NCBI GenBank assembly: GCA_038373865.1
Contig: JAXGGA010001610.1
Span: 62,001-126,000 of the forward strand
DNA from: Uloborus plumipes
Lineage: Eukaryota > Arthropoda > Arachnida > Araneae > Uloboridae
Direction: 5' to 3'
DNA length: 64,000 nucleotides
In this document: positions 39,701 to 46,113 of the stretch, one piece after another
How the letters are laid out: the number at the start of each line of letters is the position of its first letter
Position numbering within the stretch: position 1 is the stretch's first letter
Position numbers and translations under genes: made by a program
The notes under the pieces: model-generated
Told to the model about the DNA's origin: nothing
Database searches by the model: none
Seen by the model: the letters and a program-made list of their open reading frames with translations, nothing else

Positions 39701-42700
39701 CCCCCCCCCCCCCCACCCCAATATTTCGAGCAAAATGACAAATGAAATAATTTTTTTTTGTTCTGTTATTTAGTTTTTTATTTATTAGGTAAGCAAAGTA
39801 TCATGATATAACGCCTGTAAAAGTGTTTATATGAACAAAAACCAAATACTGAAAATTTTCTAACGCAAAAATTATCGTGTAAGAAGAAGAGAAAAAACGA
39901 GACAATAAGGAAAATTGGCTTTCGTCCCCGAAATACACGCTAGAGAGTGAAACAACATTGTTGCATTTTGATTCGTTGTACGAACAAAAACACGCAGTTT
40001 TATCCGCTGGGCTGTGGAGTCGGCGAGAAAAAAAAACGGCTCTTTTGCGAACATAAATATAGTGCCACTTCCATTTTAAATCAGGCAGGTATAGGAGGCA
40101 GGAACAGTGACGCAAACAGAAAATATTTTACGGGGAAGGGGGCCCTTTGAAAATATCCTAAATGAATTCAAAAATGGTATAGTTGATGAATTTTTTATTC
40201 TATACCCCACGGTGTTAAAAGGGGTTCAAAGGCACTGCCCCCTTAATTTTTATTGAAATTTTAGTCTTAAAAACTAAAATTTTAATGAGCTTTGACTTTG
40301 TAGAGACAGGGGGGTCGGGAGCTTTTGCACGAATCCTAAACACGGGAGTGCATGCCTTATTTCATAGCGTTAATAGGCACTACCGTTAGTTCAAAATTAA
40401 GGCTCTAAAAACGCAATTTTAAGCGACTTTCGGTGTTTTTTGGTGTTTGGAGCATTTTCAGTCTACTAAACGAAATTTCAAATTCTCCGTAATGATTATG
40501 GCACGGGACAAGGCTTCAGAGGAGTAACATTTTGAACACTCTCTTATTTTCAGAAGAACTGGAAAAGAAGGAAAAAGGGGGCGAGGGAAACAGAACTGGG
40601 CGGAGGAGAGGGGGCACACAATTAGTTGACCAATAATCTGAAGCTGTTAAAAAAATCAAATGCCGAGATTTATTTTTGAAAGGAATTAAGATTGAAGTTT
40701 AAAGTTTTATTGTAGGTGTTGCAGCTTTTTCGCTTTCTGGTTTTGTCATTAGTATGCGTATGAAATCGGTCTACTGACATCTACTGTTTGATGTACCAAG
40801 TTTTACTTGCTTACCTGTATCCATTGCTTACCATTGTACAGAGTGTTCATTTTTTAAAATATAATATAGCCTCTTCATCCTCCAAACCCTTCAATTAAAA
40901 TAGAGATAGAGAGTAAAATAATTTTTATAGCCACAAAAACTATTTAAACTCTAAACTTTTTACGCGACGATGCCGAAGGTGGCATCTTTGCATAAAAAGG
41001 TGAATGCCGTAAAAAGTGACTTGCGTAAAAGGATGAGCCAGCTAGCTGTTCGCCAATGGATGCTGGGGAAAAAAATAGACATTCTGTGCATATTTTTTAC
41101 ATTTCCTGTGCATTTTTCTTACACAACAACTTACATTTTTATTTTTCAGATTAGTGTCATTATACCGTTTCCTTGATAAATCTATGGAGTCTATTCAAAC
41201 TTTTGTAATGAATGAATGGAAATTCAGTACAGATAACTTCAAGTCTCTTACAAAGAAGATGGACGACAAAGATAGCGAAGTAAGTAGCTTAGTTTCACTG
41301 GAGAAGGTATCGGTCCAGATGGGCACATTTCCTCTAAATATGTACTCAGCCCCTATTTTCAGTTTCTCTATGATTTTCTTTCACTATAGTCATCCTTTAT
41401 TCTCACTCAGCAAAGTTCCAACTCTTAGTTTCTTTCTTGTCTCACTACGCTTAGTTATAGCTTCAGACTGAAAAAAAAATGTTACTGGCCAATGGCCAGT
41501 TACCTCAAAAAATTTAGTGGCCACTTTGAAAAAAAAAAAAAAAAAGCTTGCAAAACTTTTCTGAAAAATTTCAATCCGCGATTGCTTAACTTAAGAATTT
41601 CTTTTTACTGTATTGCTGAAGTTATACGGAAGTGTATAAGGCAAATATTTCCATGAAAATGCATTATCTTCCTAAAACTTCCATAATGACGACCTTTCGA
41701 TAAATGTCCGGCATGTTGCAATTTTCAGCAGTTATCCGAAACTGTTATCAAAATATTATAAAATTCGGAGCTGCACTGGGCTCATTGATATACAATTTGA
41801 AGTTCTATACTGTACTTACTCTTAATTATAAAGTAAAAAAAAAGTTAGTAACAAAAACTTTTCTGAATTTTTCCACCTCCAATCAAAAATTCGGCATTTA
41901 AATGTGTTTTGAAGTCTATGCGACAATTTTCTTCTCTCCACATTAACATTAGCTTCCAATGACGATGTTAATGACATTTTTTTTAATAATCGGTGCGATG
42001 CATCGGTATTTTGCATTTCTGTTCAGAAAATTAAATGAATTGTAGGTCGCCAGTTTTGGCTTCTAACACCGAATCTTATACTCGCCAAACAATATTTTTT
42101 GCCGCCACCTCGCCACTGGCAACCGCTAGTCTCAACCTTTACGCTTAGTGTGAAATCGCGGCAGTGCTTGAAAGGCATTCAGAGCAGTTTTGCATTTCTC
42201 AGTCACATCCAGAAAAACATGTCGGATTTGGGGAGGGGGAGGGGTAGAATTTTGTTGGGAGATATTTTAGCATTCCTTATAGGGGACATTACAAGTTTTT
42301 TAAATGCATTTATACATTTTTTTGCCGCCTGTTACGTGGGCGTGCGTCGTATTATATCTCCCTAATACATATAAAGCTCATAAGTGAGTTACTCAAATAT
42401 GGTAACTTCCGAGAAATCCATCAGAGAAGTTTTCTACAAAATAATTTGTTTTTTTCCGAAGTATATACTTTGAATTCTCTTTGTCTGTTTCTTCTCATGA
42501 CTTAAACAACAATCCTTCTTTCCTTTTTTTCTACAAGCACGCAAGACGAACAGTTCCAACAGCTCTAAATACTGGAAGGTAACAGTTTCGATACCTGCCT
42601 CTACTGACAGATGGTACCACTAAACTATCGCCACATTCCCCAACTTAACTATAATACTTAGATATGGAAAGTCTCAAGTAGCCTGCACCCAAGGTGATTA

Positions 42701-43567
42701 CTAGCTACAGATCTAAGGACTTTCTGACATACGGATTTAATGAGCTCTGTGTTGAAGCAGTCATTTAGTGTTGTGCACCAAACTTCTTCATGGCATTGCG
42801 TCGGAAATATTAAAATCCGAAAGCTTAAAATGCTTTCCAAGTCCTATGGGCAAAAATATTTTTCAATAAAGTTTCAACTCTGGTTGATTTAAAAGAAGCA
42901 TACCATTTACGGGGCGTTAATTTACCTTCATATGAACATGAGGAAAAAAGGAATTCCAACTGAAAAAGCTTTCAGTCATAAGAACTGTATTGCTATCATT
43001 TTCAATGTTCGTTAAAGATTCACTGTTTCGGAGACGTAACTAAAATTTTAAGTGATTAAACTTTAGTGCTTAAAGGCATCACAAAGCCTTAAAGCGTACG
43101 GTGAAACAACGATGCAAATCTATTCCAACTTTCAGCCTGTAGAGCGAAGTTTGAGGAAGTTAAACAGTTGTTCTGATATGTTTACGAAATAATCTTATAC
43201 TCCAAAAGTTTTTATAATATAAATGTTGAATGCAATTGTTCAATTCTTTAGATGTTCTATGTGGATCTTAAGGGATATAGCATTGAGGAACTGACTAAGG
43301 ATTTGCCAAAAGGAGCACCGTTTTATCAATGGGATATCGATAGGAAACAGTTTGCAGAGCGGATGAAAACGACATATATGTAAGTGCAGAGTTGTCTTTT
43401 TCAACACAATCATTCATTTTAAATATTAGTGTTCATATTAGTAAGATGCTCTTTTCTTTTCCAGTCGCAATTTGCTCACAAGTTTCATCAAGTGGGTATT
43501 TCTCATCGTCCTGATATTGATATTATTTATGCTAGGAGCTCAAATTTACCAAAGATGTTTGTCATGA
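915..43567 (+). CDS. Fatty acyl-CoA reductase, 5'-incomplete, 11 coding exons
   Basis: Fatty acyl-CoA reductases reduce fatty acyl-CoA to fatty alcohol with NADPH, for waxes, cuticular lipids or pheromones; they act on ER or peroxisome membranes. Exons: 915-1031, 1126-1301, 5317-5389, 5480-5589, 13004-13181, 18446-18490, 37487-37605, 38425-38664, 41150-41279, 43252-43379, 43465-43567. Phases join without a stop into about 472 residues; family members are usually about 500-530, so roughly 40 N-terminal residues, including the TGxxGF/L loop, are missing to the left. Visible landmarks are the Rossmann segment (VLLEILLRCCP), the catalytic YxxxK (AYTFSKCLAENIL), the IPVDIVANA segment, a FAR_C domain (MNEWKFSTDN) and a C-terminal hydrophobic helix ending in TGA at 43565. 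All borders are GT-AG. The gene looks intact. Substrate chain length cannot be read from sequence. Confidence 0.93.
1550..1870. repeat. ~70-bp tandem repeat inside Helitron copy 1
   Basis: About four to five diverged units, each containing AAACGTTAATTAAATT, then CAAGAC and TTTCTTnCCGTTGCC. The same units recur, more numerous, in copy 2 (2690-3230). Confidence 0.75.
2225..2490. repeat. ~60-bp GC-richer tandem repeat near Helitron 3' end
   Basis: Repeated units share GGCGAGCCGCCTTGGCGGCG and GAAACTTTCCTCGCTAC. The GGCGAGCCGCC / GGCGGCGAG part is itself self-complementary, so each unit can form a hairpin. The same array is at 3600-3815 in copy 2. Confidence 0.75.
2690..3230. repeat. ~70-bp tandem repeat inside Helitron copy 2
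   Basis: Seven to eight diverged units with the TTAATTAAA and TTATTTCTT blocks, longer than the matching array in copy 1, as expected from slippage or unequal exchange. Confidence 0.75.
3600..3815. repeat. ~60-bp tandem repeat near 3' end of Helitron copy 2
   Basis: Same unit as 2225-2490 (GCGAGCCGC, GGCGGCGAGTAG, GAAACTTTCC), with fewer copies. Confidence 0.7.
3859..5316. other. Remainder of FAR intron 2
   Basis: AT-rich intron sequence with an A run at about 5072-5095. Nothing recognisable as an exon or element was seen. It ends at acceptor TTTACAG before 5317. Confidence 0.6.
5317..5589 (+). CDS. FAR exons C and D
   Basis: Exon 5317-5389 completes an Arg codon across the splice and encodes FVLIQNAVGTDNVVEFCRKL and four more residues, matching the FAR block that normally reads NVxGTxxxLELC. 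Donor GTAAGT. Exon 5480-5589 follows TTCTTAG and encodes TLVYTSTAYSNSNR then an acidic IEEIIY segment, the conserved FAR STAYSN block; it ends in phase 2 at GTAAGT. Confidence 0.93.
7767..8022. repeat. ~128-bp tandem duplication at LINE 3' end
   Basis: Two adjacent diverged units share ACAAATTA, ATAGACTTAAAA, ATTAAAAG and the AGTTAAAA...TTTGTAAAA blocks. The duplication lies across the end of the LINE coding region and its 3' UTR. Confidence 0.6.
7899..10704 (-). pseudogene. LINE ORF2: endonuclease-reverse transcriptase, broken
   Basis: In the - strand the reading runs from IYYQNVRGLRTK just after the ORF1 stop. Endonuclease motifs follow: LTETWL, GDFN and SEDLHHPP. An in-frame TAG at about 9619-9621 (DPK*FWSYFN) separates it from the reverse transcriptase, which shows YRPIAILSPFSKVFE, TDFAKAFDVVD, SGVPQGSNLGPLLF and the catalytic YLLFADDLKLF. 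A second break is a frameshift at the T/A homopolymer near 8140-8160, after which the usual C-terminal block resumes (YKALNNLIDCSD, FAVPNRTLRSH). It copied its own RNA and nicked target DNA when intact; this copy cannot make a full protein. Family placement is by motif order only. Confidence 0.88.
10705..10911 (-). pseudogene. C-terminal remnant of LINE ORF1
   Basis: This open frame of 68 residues includes WPEGSLVTEFFGRLR and ends DNDSEK then TGA. It lies directly before ORF2, in the same frame, separated by one TGA. Position fits the tail of an ORF1 nucleic-acid-binding protein. No zinc knuckle is present in what remains, so the assignment rests on position. Confidence 0.5.
11638..11808 (-). 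pseudogene. Short N-terminal ORF remnant in TIR element
   Basis: An ATG at 11808 on the - strand opens 56 residues beginning MADSGHVTVTSSGNN, rich in Ser/Asp/Glu, with DPEYILSDKGSK near the end. It sits about 190 bp inside the right terminus of the TA-flanked element, where a transposase start would be expected. No domain is recognised. It is probably the N-terminal remnant of that element's protein. Confidence 0.35.
11999..13003. other. Remainder of FAR intron 4
   Basis: AT-rich sequence between the TIR element and the next FAR exon. No exon or bordered element was recognised. It ends in the polypyrimidine tract TTTCTTTTTACAG. Confidence 0.6.
13004..13181 (+). CDS. FAR exon E with catalytic YxxxK
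   Basis: The first base completes a Lys codon; 59 further residues follow in phase 0 to donor GTAAGT. NAYTFSKCLAENILADKA holds the active-site Tyr and Lys (YTFSK) of the SDR-type reductase. DLPVAIVRPSIIISVWKG matches the FAR block xxLPxxIxRPSIV. Confidence 0.94.
13182..13731. other. FAR intron 5, part before piggyBac-like element
   Basis: AT-rich intron. Words resembling AAAATACAAATATG and TATTTTATTTCATAC recur in both orientations between about 13270 and 13620, so a decayed inverted repeat is possible, but no clean borders were found. Confidence 0.35.
14041..15272. repeat. Dispersed ATGTCGGCAGCG motif sites
   Basis: ATGTCGGCAGCG occurs in the same orientation at 14041, 14428 and 14584, with a variant ATGTCGGTAACG at 15261. 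Each follows a T-rich stretch, often as TGTCATGTCGG. Spaced, same-strand 12-mers of above-average GC in AT-rich DNA are not expected by chance and may be protein-binding subterminal repeats of a nested element. Confidence 0.55.
15953..16135. repeat. 77-bp tandem repeat, ~2.4 units
   Basis: Units start at 15953, 16030 and about 16106 with TTCTGCAACTAGTGATGA or close variants, followed by TTCGGCTG and CTCACGAAC/TTCACTAAC blocks. Non-coding, inside the piggyBac-like element. Confidence 0.75.
18446..18490 (+). CDS. FAR exon F, 45-nt microexon
   Basis: Acceptor GATCTAG, 15 codons (GYVEEGSGMVGLSLG), donor GTAAGT, phase 0 on both sides. Spacing between PSI in the exon before and GKGFIR in the exon after equals that of typical FARs, where this stretch reads PGWxxNxxGPxG; here the W is Y and GPTG is SGMVG. 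The exon could be skipped without a frame change. It precedes the 19-kb intron. Confidence 0.85.
18491..20008. other. Start of FAR intron 6
   Basis: AT-rich intron with a G run at about 18780-18792. No exon or bordered element recognised. Confidence 0.5.
20011..20692 (+). mobile_element. Internally deleted mariner-like element
   Basis: TA lies at 20009-20010 and 20693-20694. Terminal sequences share inverted TTTCAAAAAGTAAAG near both ends. The body keeps the 3' part of a mariner transposase (separate entry). At about 680 bp it is half the usual 1.3 kb, so it is a deleted copy. Confidence 0.7.
20285..20593 (+). pseudogene. mariner transposase C-terminal fragment
   Basis: Mariner transposases cut and paste DNA at TA sites. 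The fragment contains LYDNARRHIAETTGNFLQPF, the block around the second catalytic Asp. Then come a WEELDYLPCSLDLFLSD segment, degenerate for the usual PPYSPDLxPSD, and LFRPLKKHLGGQNF. The end, RWNKCLHKYSDYVED then TAA, is the usual C-terminus. The DNA-binding domain and first catalytic Asp are missing. Confidence 0.85.
20695..21447. other. FAR intron 6 between mariner and fold-back element
   Basis: Begins with a possible decayed hAT end (reverse complement CAATGATTCTCCAAGG near 20811). Otherwise AT-rich with no supported gene. Confidence 0.4.
21580..21912. repeat. ~168-bp tandem units with CRE palindrome
   Basis: Two units here and a third at 33231 onward (beyond the insertion) each contain TGACGTCATCA followed by ATGGCCGCTTTTACAGGTAA and later ACTCCATCATAGATT. 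TGACGTCA sits at 21588-21595, 21758-21765 and 33250-33257. The copy in the opposite arm is mutated (GATGTCATC). Confidence 0.8.
22150..25049. other. Left interior of 11.3-kb hAT-like element
   Basis: Non-coding so far as I can tell. It has several homopolymer runs (C at 23761-23770 and 24018-24028; A runs) and short chance open frames, including a somewhat GC-richer stretch near 22226-22610 and 23160-23470. Nothing recognisable. Confidence 0.4.
25050..25406. mobile_element. 357-bp MITE with GCCACGTGCTACGTG ends
   Basis: Left end GCCACGTGCTACGTGTAATC and the reverse complement of the right end GCCACGTGCTACGTGCAATC differ at one position over 20 bp. No convincing target duplication was found. 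Confidence 0.6.
25384..25436. repeat. Palindrome at junction of two MITE copies
   Basis: CTGGATTGCACGTAGC...GCCACGCGTTACGTGTAATC forms arms of about 23 bp around AAAATAT. It results from the right end of the 25050-25406 copy lying next to the left end of a second, diverged copy. Confidence 0.75.
25414..25660. mobile_element. Second, incomplete copy of the GCCACG-ended MITE
   Basis: Starts GCCACGCGTTACGTGTAATC and stays colinear with 25050-25270 (ATACCTTCGT, AAAGCAGATGCT, AGATTGCT blocks). No right terminus was found. Confidence 0.5.
26581..26778. mobile_element. 198-bp palindromic MITE at a TA site
   Basis: TA at 26579-26580 and 26779-26780; ends GTCCCAAT and ATTGGGAC. Arms share TTTCTAAACTTGG and TTTAATCAATGAATTA inverted, so nearly the whole element folds into one hairpin. 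Its right TA is also the left TA of the next element. Confidence 0.75.
26781..30138. mobile_element. 3.36-kb TIR element with clustered subterminal motifs
   Basis: TA at 26779-26780 and 30139-30140. The terminal inverted repeats are identical over 25 bp (26781-26805 against 30114-30138), beginning GGGTAAGTGCTCC and ending in the motif CAGTAGTCGGCCA. That motif recurs only near the ends. Left: 26793, 26811, 27266, variant 27210, inverted 27174. Right, all inverted: 29881, 29903 (one change), 29924 and 30114. No transposase is recognisable. The perfect ends suggest recent activity in trans. TA duplication fits the Tc1/mariner/pogo group. Confidence 0.75.
29423..29797. repeat. ~124-bp tandem repeat, 3 units
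   Basis: Units start at 29423, 29548 and 29671 with AAGGGTGCAAACAC, then TTTCATCGGAAAAAA, CACCACGCCC, a G run and CCCCCCTCCTGAC. Low divergence between units points to recent expansion. Confidence 0.85.
30141..32379. other. Interior of 11.3-kb element right of the 3.36-kb TIR element
   Basis: Non-coding, AT-rich, with an 18-base C run at about 30715-30732. No gene or bordered element recognised. Confidence 0.4.
32380..33130. repeat. Degenerate ~90-115-bp repeat array
   Basis: At least six diverged units carry AATTTC(A/G)AAAAA followed by a GGGGAGAGTCCCGAACC-like block (for example 32500, 32830, 32925, 32995 and 33085). Non-coding. Confidence 0.5.
34264..35519. other. FAR intron 6 between fold-back element and long-TIR MITE
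   Basis: AT-rich sequence; no exon or bordered element recognised. Confidence 0.5.
35520..36355. mobile_element. 836-bp MITE with ~110-bp terminal inverted repeats
   Basis: Left GTAAGTCTAAGTTTGCACC and reverse-complemented right GTAAATCTAAGTTTGCACC open arms that stay alike for over 100 bp (CGCTACGAAACT, GCGAAATTTTCGGAC, TTTATGACTCCTAA). The interior is AT-rich and non-coding. No sure target duplication. Confidence 0.7.
36356..37054. other. FAR intron 6, right part
   Basis: AT-rich intron without a recognised element. A 106-codon frame on the - strand at 36632-36952 has no recognised domain and is not called as a gene. Confidence 0.4.
37057..37305 (-). mobile_element. tRNA-derived SINE
   Basis: On the - strand, a tRNA-like head contains a possible A box (TTGTCTAGTGCTCAGAG) and a good B box (GCGTTCGAATCCCC) followed by GGGGCATGG. 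The unit ends in an A run, seen as about 18 T on the + strand near 37057-37074. GGAAGAATA occurs on both sides (about 37003 and 37302) and may be the target duplication, which would put the left border nearer 37012. Confidence 0.6.
37487..38664 (+). CDS. FAR exons G and H
   Basis: Exon 37487-37605 follows TTTTTAG and encodes IGKGFIRVLRVDTEKKIDHI then PVDIVANAHVAAAW, the FAR GKGxLR and PVDxVxN blocks; it ends in phase 2 at GTATGT. Exon 38425-38664 follows TTTTTCAG, completes an Arg codon and encodes 79 residues including NCTSSDVSPCTWGKYIN and EHYVPALAIDGLLTLSGRKP, the FAR NxxSxxxNPxTW and HxxPAxxxDxxxxLxGxKP blocks. Donor GTAAGG, phase 2. Confidence 0.94.
38867..39340. mobile_element. 474-bp hAT MITE with 8-bp duplication
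   Basis: CGTATCAG is found at 38859-38866 and 39341-39348. Ends CAGAGCCTGATTA and (reverse complement) CAGGGCCCGACTA are inverted repeats, followed by GGCC-rich words on both sides. Non-coding, in the intron after the 240-nt FAR exon. Confidence 0.82.
39349..41149. other. Remainder of FAR intron 8
   Basis: Contains CAGTGGCGTAGCAAGG at about 39651, a frequent arthropod DNA-transposon terminus, followed by a C run; no matching right end was found. The rest is AT-rich, with no gene recognised. Confidence 0.45.
41150..41279 (+). CDS. FAR exon I (start of FAR_C domain)
   Basis: Completes a Lys codon, then encodes LVSLYRFLDKSMESIQTF and NEWKFSTDNFKSL, the FAR_C blocks xxWxFxxxN. Phase 0 at donor GTAAGT. 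Confidence 0.93.
41280..43251. other. FAR intron 9
   Basis: AT-rich, with words such as ACTGGCCAATGGCCAGT near 41484 and GCCACTGG near 42112 that hint at a decayed element. A tRNA-like stretch lies on the - strand at 42565-42640. No further exon seen. Confidence 0.4.
42565..42640 (-). repeat. tRNA-like (SINE head or tRNA pseudogene)
   Basis: Read on the - strand: GGCGATAGTTTAGTGGTACC resembles a tRNA D-arm/A box, and GGTATCGAAAC resembles a T-arm/B box with CAG/CTG stem bases. The acceptor stem does not close, so it is not called as a functional tRNA. Confidence 0.35.
43252..43567 (+). CDS. FAR exons J and K (FAR_C end and membrane anchor)
   Basis: Exon 43252-43379 encodes MFYVDLKGYSIEELTKDLPK and further residues, ending in phase 2 at GTAAGT; the intron is only 85 nt. 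Exon 43465-43567 completes an Ile codon and encodes RNLLTSFIKW then a hydrophobic run VFLIVLILILFMLGA, ending QIYQRCLS and TGA. One C-terminal transmembrane helix with a short tail is usual for insect and arachnid FARs. Confidence 0.93.
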
Positions 43568-43607
43568 AATGAATGTATGTAACTAACTGCAATACATTTC
43601 CAGTCAT

Positions 43608-43613
43608 AATAAA
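43608..43613 (+). promoter_or_regulatory. FAR poly(A) signal
   Basis: AATAAA 41 bases after the FAR stop codon, implying a very short 3' UTR. Confidence 0.7.
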
Positions 43614-44121
43614 AGATGTTCATTTTTTAATTTTGCTTTCAATTCCTTTCTAATTTAATATAAACATTTCATCAAAGAAAATAAACATATAACTCAATAG
43701 GTAGCTTAATCCCTGCTTAAGTGTCTAACAAGATATAAACTGTTTAAAGAAAATGCCATACTTCGTATCTATATTCGTGATCCAAATCAAGTACGAAGTC
43801 ATGAATAGAAACGCTGCATGATTCAAAAAATCTCTCCCCATACATGAAACATTAACCGCTTCTCTACTCACACCCACCCCCAATCGAATCAACATTCAAT
43901 ACGCGGTTGTTTGAAAGAATCCACTGTACAGGGATTATTTAAACAACGCAGAGCTCATGGTTATTATAGCCAGATAATTTTGGAAGTATAACATCCACTT
44001 GGTCCTTGTGTGCAAATTATTTAGCGTTTTGAAAACTACAAAATGGCATTAGAACAACCGGCATGAGACAAGTTTCTCGGTGGCACATTCGAGCACCCAA
44101 TTGAAGAATCTTTCAACACTA
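43614..44121. other. Intergenic stretch after FAR
   Basis: No gene or bordered element recognised. Confidence 0.4.
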
Positions 44122-44380
44122 CTTGAAGGGTCAGGGGGAAAAACCACGGTAGTCACATTTGATTCATTTTGAGAAAAACGAAATTTAAACTTTACGAACT
44201 CATAAACTTCCCCAGTATACTTGTTCTAAAATGACAATAATACATGGACTACAGTGTTTTTTCTCGAATATTGCATATACTAAACGAAATTACACTTATT
44301 TTTCTAACAGGTGGTAGCATAAGTTTAAATTCAACAAAAAGTGGACTACCGTGGTTTTCCCCCCTGACACTTCACTTATA
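44122..44380. mobile_element. ~250-bp MITE, TGAAGxGTCAGGGGG ends
   Basis: Left TGAAGGGTCAGGGGG and reverse-complemented right TGAAGTGTCAGGGGG are followed on both sides by AACCACGGTAGTC. Non-coding. No firm target duplication, so borders are approximate. Confidence 0.55.
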
Positions 44381-44749
44381 AAGGGTTTATCCGCCAGAAC
44401 AGCTTTGCATGTGGCATTCTCGAATTGGTTCTTCTACAACTGCCTAATCCAGTGACTAATGCTTAGTGAGTGTCAAAGCTTCTCTCTAGCGTAGTCGCCG
44501 GGAGTTTTCGTCTGACGCCAGTAATTCCAACATCATTTGTGGTTTTCAATAAAACAACCAATCTGGGCAATAAAAATGCGAGTGTTACATTTCAAAATTC
44601 GTTCAATGTAACTGTAATCGTGAGCTCTGTTGTTTAAAATCATAATCTTCGCGCTTACCTTCAAACAACGTATACAGTGTTGGTTTTATTAACTGAACGG
44701 TTAGACTGCAAGGGGGTATGCATTCTGAAAAGTTGATCGCAAAGCTTAA

Positions 44750-45309
44750 CCCTCGTGGGTTCCTCCCATTTCAGTTACACTCAAGACCCTTGGGGTCATA
44801 AACGACCCCAATGCTTCCTTTAATTAATTCATTATAATTATTGAATGTTACATGCATTATTTAAGTTCACACTTTTTAAAGCTAAAAAAACAAAAAATAA
44901 AAAGATACAATTAAAGTAAAATTTAGTTTATGAATTAAAATTATAATTTTAGAGCAAAACTTACAATAACTGTAGATTTATTTACATCTATTACAGACCT
45001 GAAAAAACATGATTTTTGCAAGTGAATTTCAAACACTTATGACATTTTTCAATGCATTTTCTGTCCAGTTCTCTTGGACAAAAGTTGCAACGTCCTCTTT
45101 TTTTGGCCTTCTGGGGAAGTGACCCCAAGGGTCTTGTGTGCAAAAAATGCAATTCGGGAAAAATAAAACACAATAATAGCATTATTTTGAATAGAAAACT
45201 AGAAGAATAAAAGCCACAAAATGCCATTAAAAACAAATGGTTGATTAACAAAATATATTAAACAGAAATTGCATTGGGGTCACATATGACCCCAAGGAAC
45301 CCACGAGGG
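44750..45309 (-). mobile_element. piggyBac deletion derivative, 560 bp
   Basis: TTAA at 44746-44749 and 45310-45313; ends CCCTCGTGGGTTCC and GGAACCCACGAGGG are perfect inverted repeats. Next to them are GGGGTCA...GACCCCAA words. The - strand keeps the C-terminal end of a piggyBac transposase. Confidence 0.88.
44991..45251 (-). pseudogene. piggyBac transposase C-terminal cysteine-rich tail
   Basis: The tail region includes KKRGRCNFCPRELDRKC and KCHKCLKFTCKNH, the CxxC...CxxC...CxxH zinc-binding end of piggyBac transposases that binds the element's ends. It ends at a TAG/TGA-type stop shortly after. The residues before about 45150 do not resemble the DDD catalytic core, which has been deleted. 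Confidence 0.8.
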
Positions 45310-45313
45310 TTAA

Positions 45314-46105
45314 AAGGTTGGCATTCTTTGCTTCAGGGGGTGCCCTTCCCCCAAGCTCAATATGGCAAAACCCTCTCTCATCACCAATCATTTTTCTCAA
45401 AGCTAAAACCGAAAGGATGAACAGTATGGAAATGATAAAGAAAAATAAATACAAAAATTTTGTGTGTGTAAAAACGGTACAAAAAAAGCGAATGATGATT
45501 TGTCTTTGAATAAGAAATTTGAGGCAAAAAAAAAAAAAAAAAACAAAAATCCTTAAGTGATGTAGGTGATTATTTAAGACTTCCACACACACAGTTATAG
45601 TAGCATTGTACAACAAGTATTTTAGTAAAATTTTCAAGCAAATTCATTTTTTTTACTGTTGGTATTTCCATAAAAGTAAATTGAAATTAACTTTCTTAGT
45701 AAATTCGGTCCAGGTAGCTTCAATTTTATTTTTCTGAAAAATAACATGTAGCAACATTGTCCAAAAAGGTGTCATTTAGCTCTCTCATCCAATGATCAGT
45801 AGCGGCACAGAAAGAGCTGCTTTGAAAATAATATTCGATTGTGAAAATTCTAACATTCAAAATCTCAACTGATTCAAATTATATTGATTTAACATATTTT
45901 TTTACACTTGTTATATCTGAAGAAATACCATAAATGATTAAAAATAACTGCCTCTACCTTGTGAAAGCCTTTCATTAGACATGTTTTACTTCTTGTAATG
46001 AATTTTTAAAACTTTTCAATGTTAGTTTTCATTGTTTAATAAACTTTGACCTGTAAACTAGCAAGCTATGCATAGTGATGATCCTGAAGTATATATCTTC
46101 TGTTG
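45314..46105. other. Intergenic stretch
   Basis: AT-rich; an A run at about 45527-45543. No gene or bordered element recognised. Confidence 0.4.
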
Positions 46106-46113
46106 GATTAAAT

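Noticed and set aside
39651..40150. CAGTGGCGTAGCAAGG as the left end of a complete hAT element
   Set aside because: No inverted partner or 8-bp duplication could be found to the right, so no element is called.
42565..42640. Functional tRNA gene
   Set aside because: A- and B-box-like words are present but the acceptor stem does not pair and the anticodon arm is irregular; kept only as a tRNA-like repeat.
45245..45637. 130-codon open frame on the - strand
   Set aside because: Low-complexity F/L/I-rich translation of a T-rich stretch overlapping the piggyBac end; not coding.
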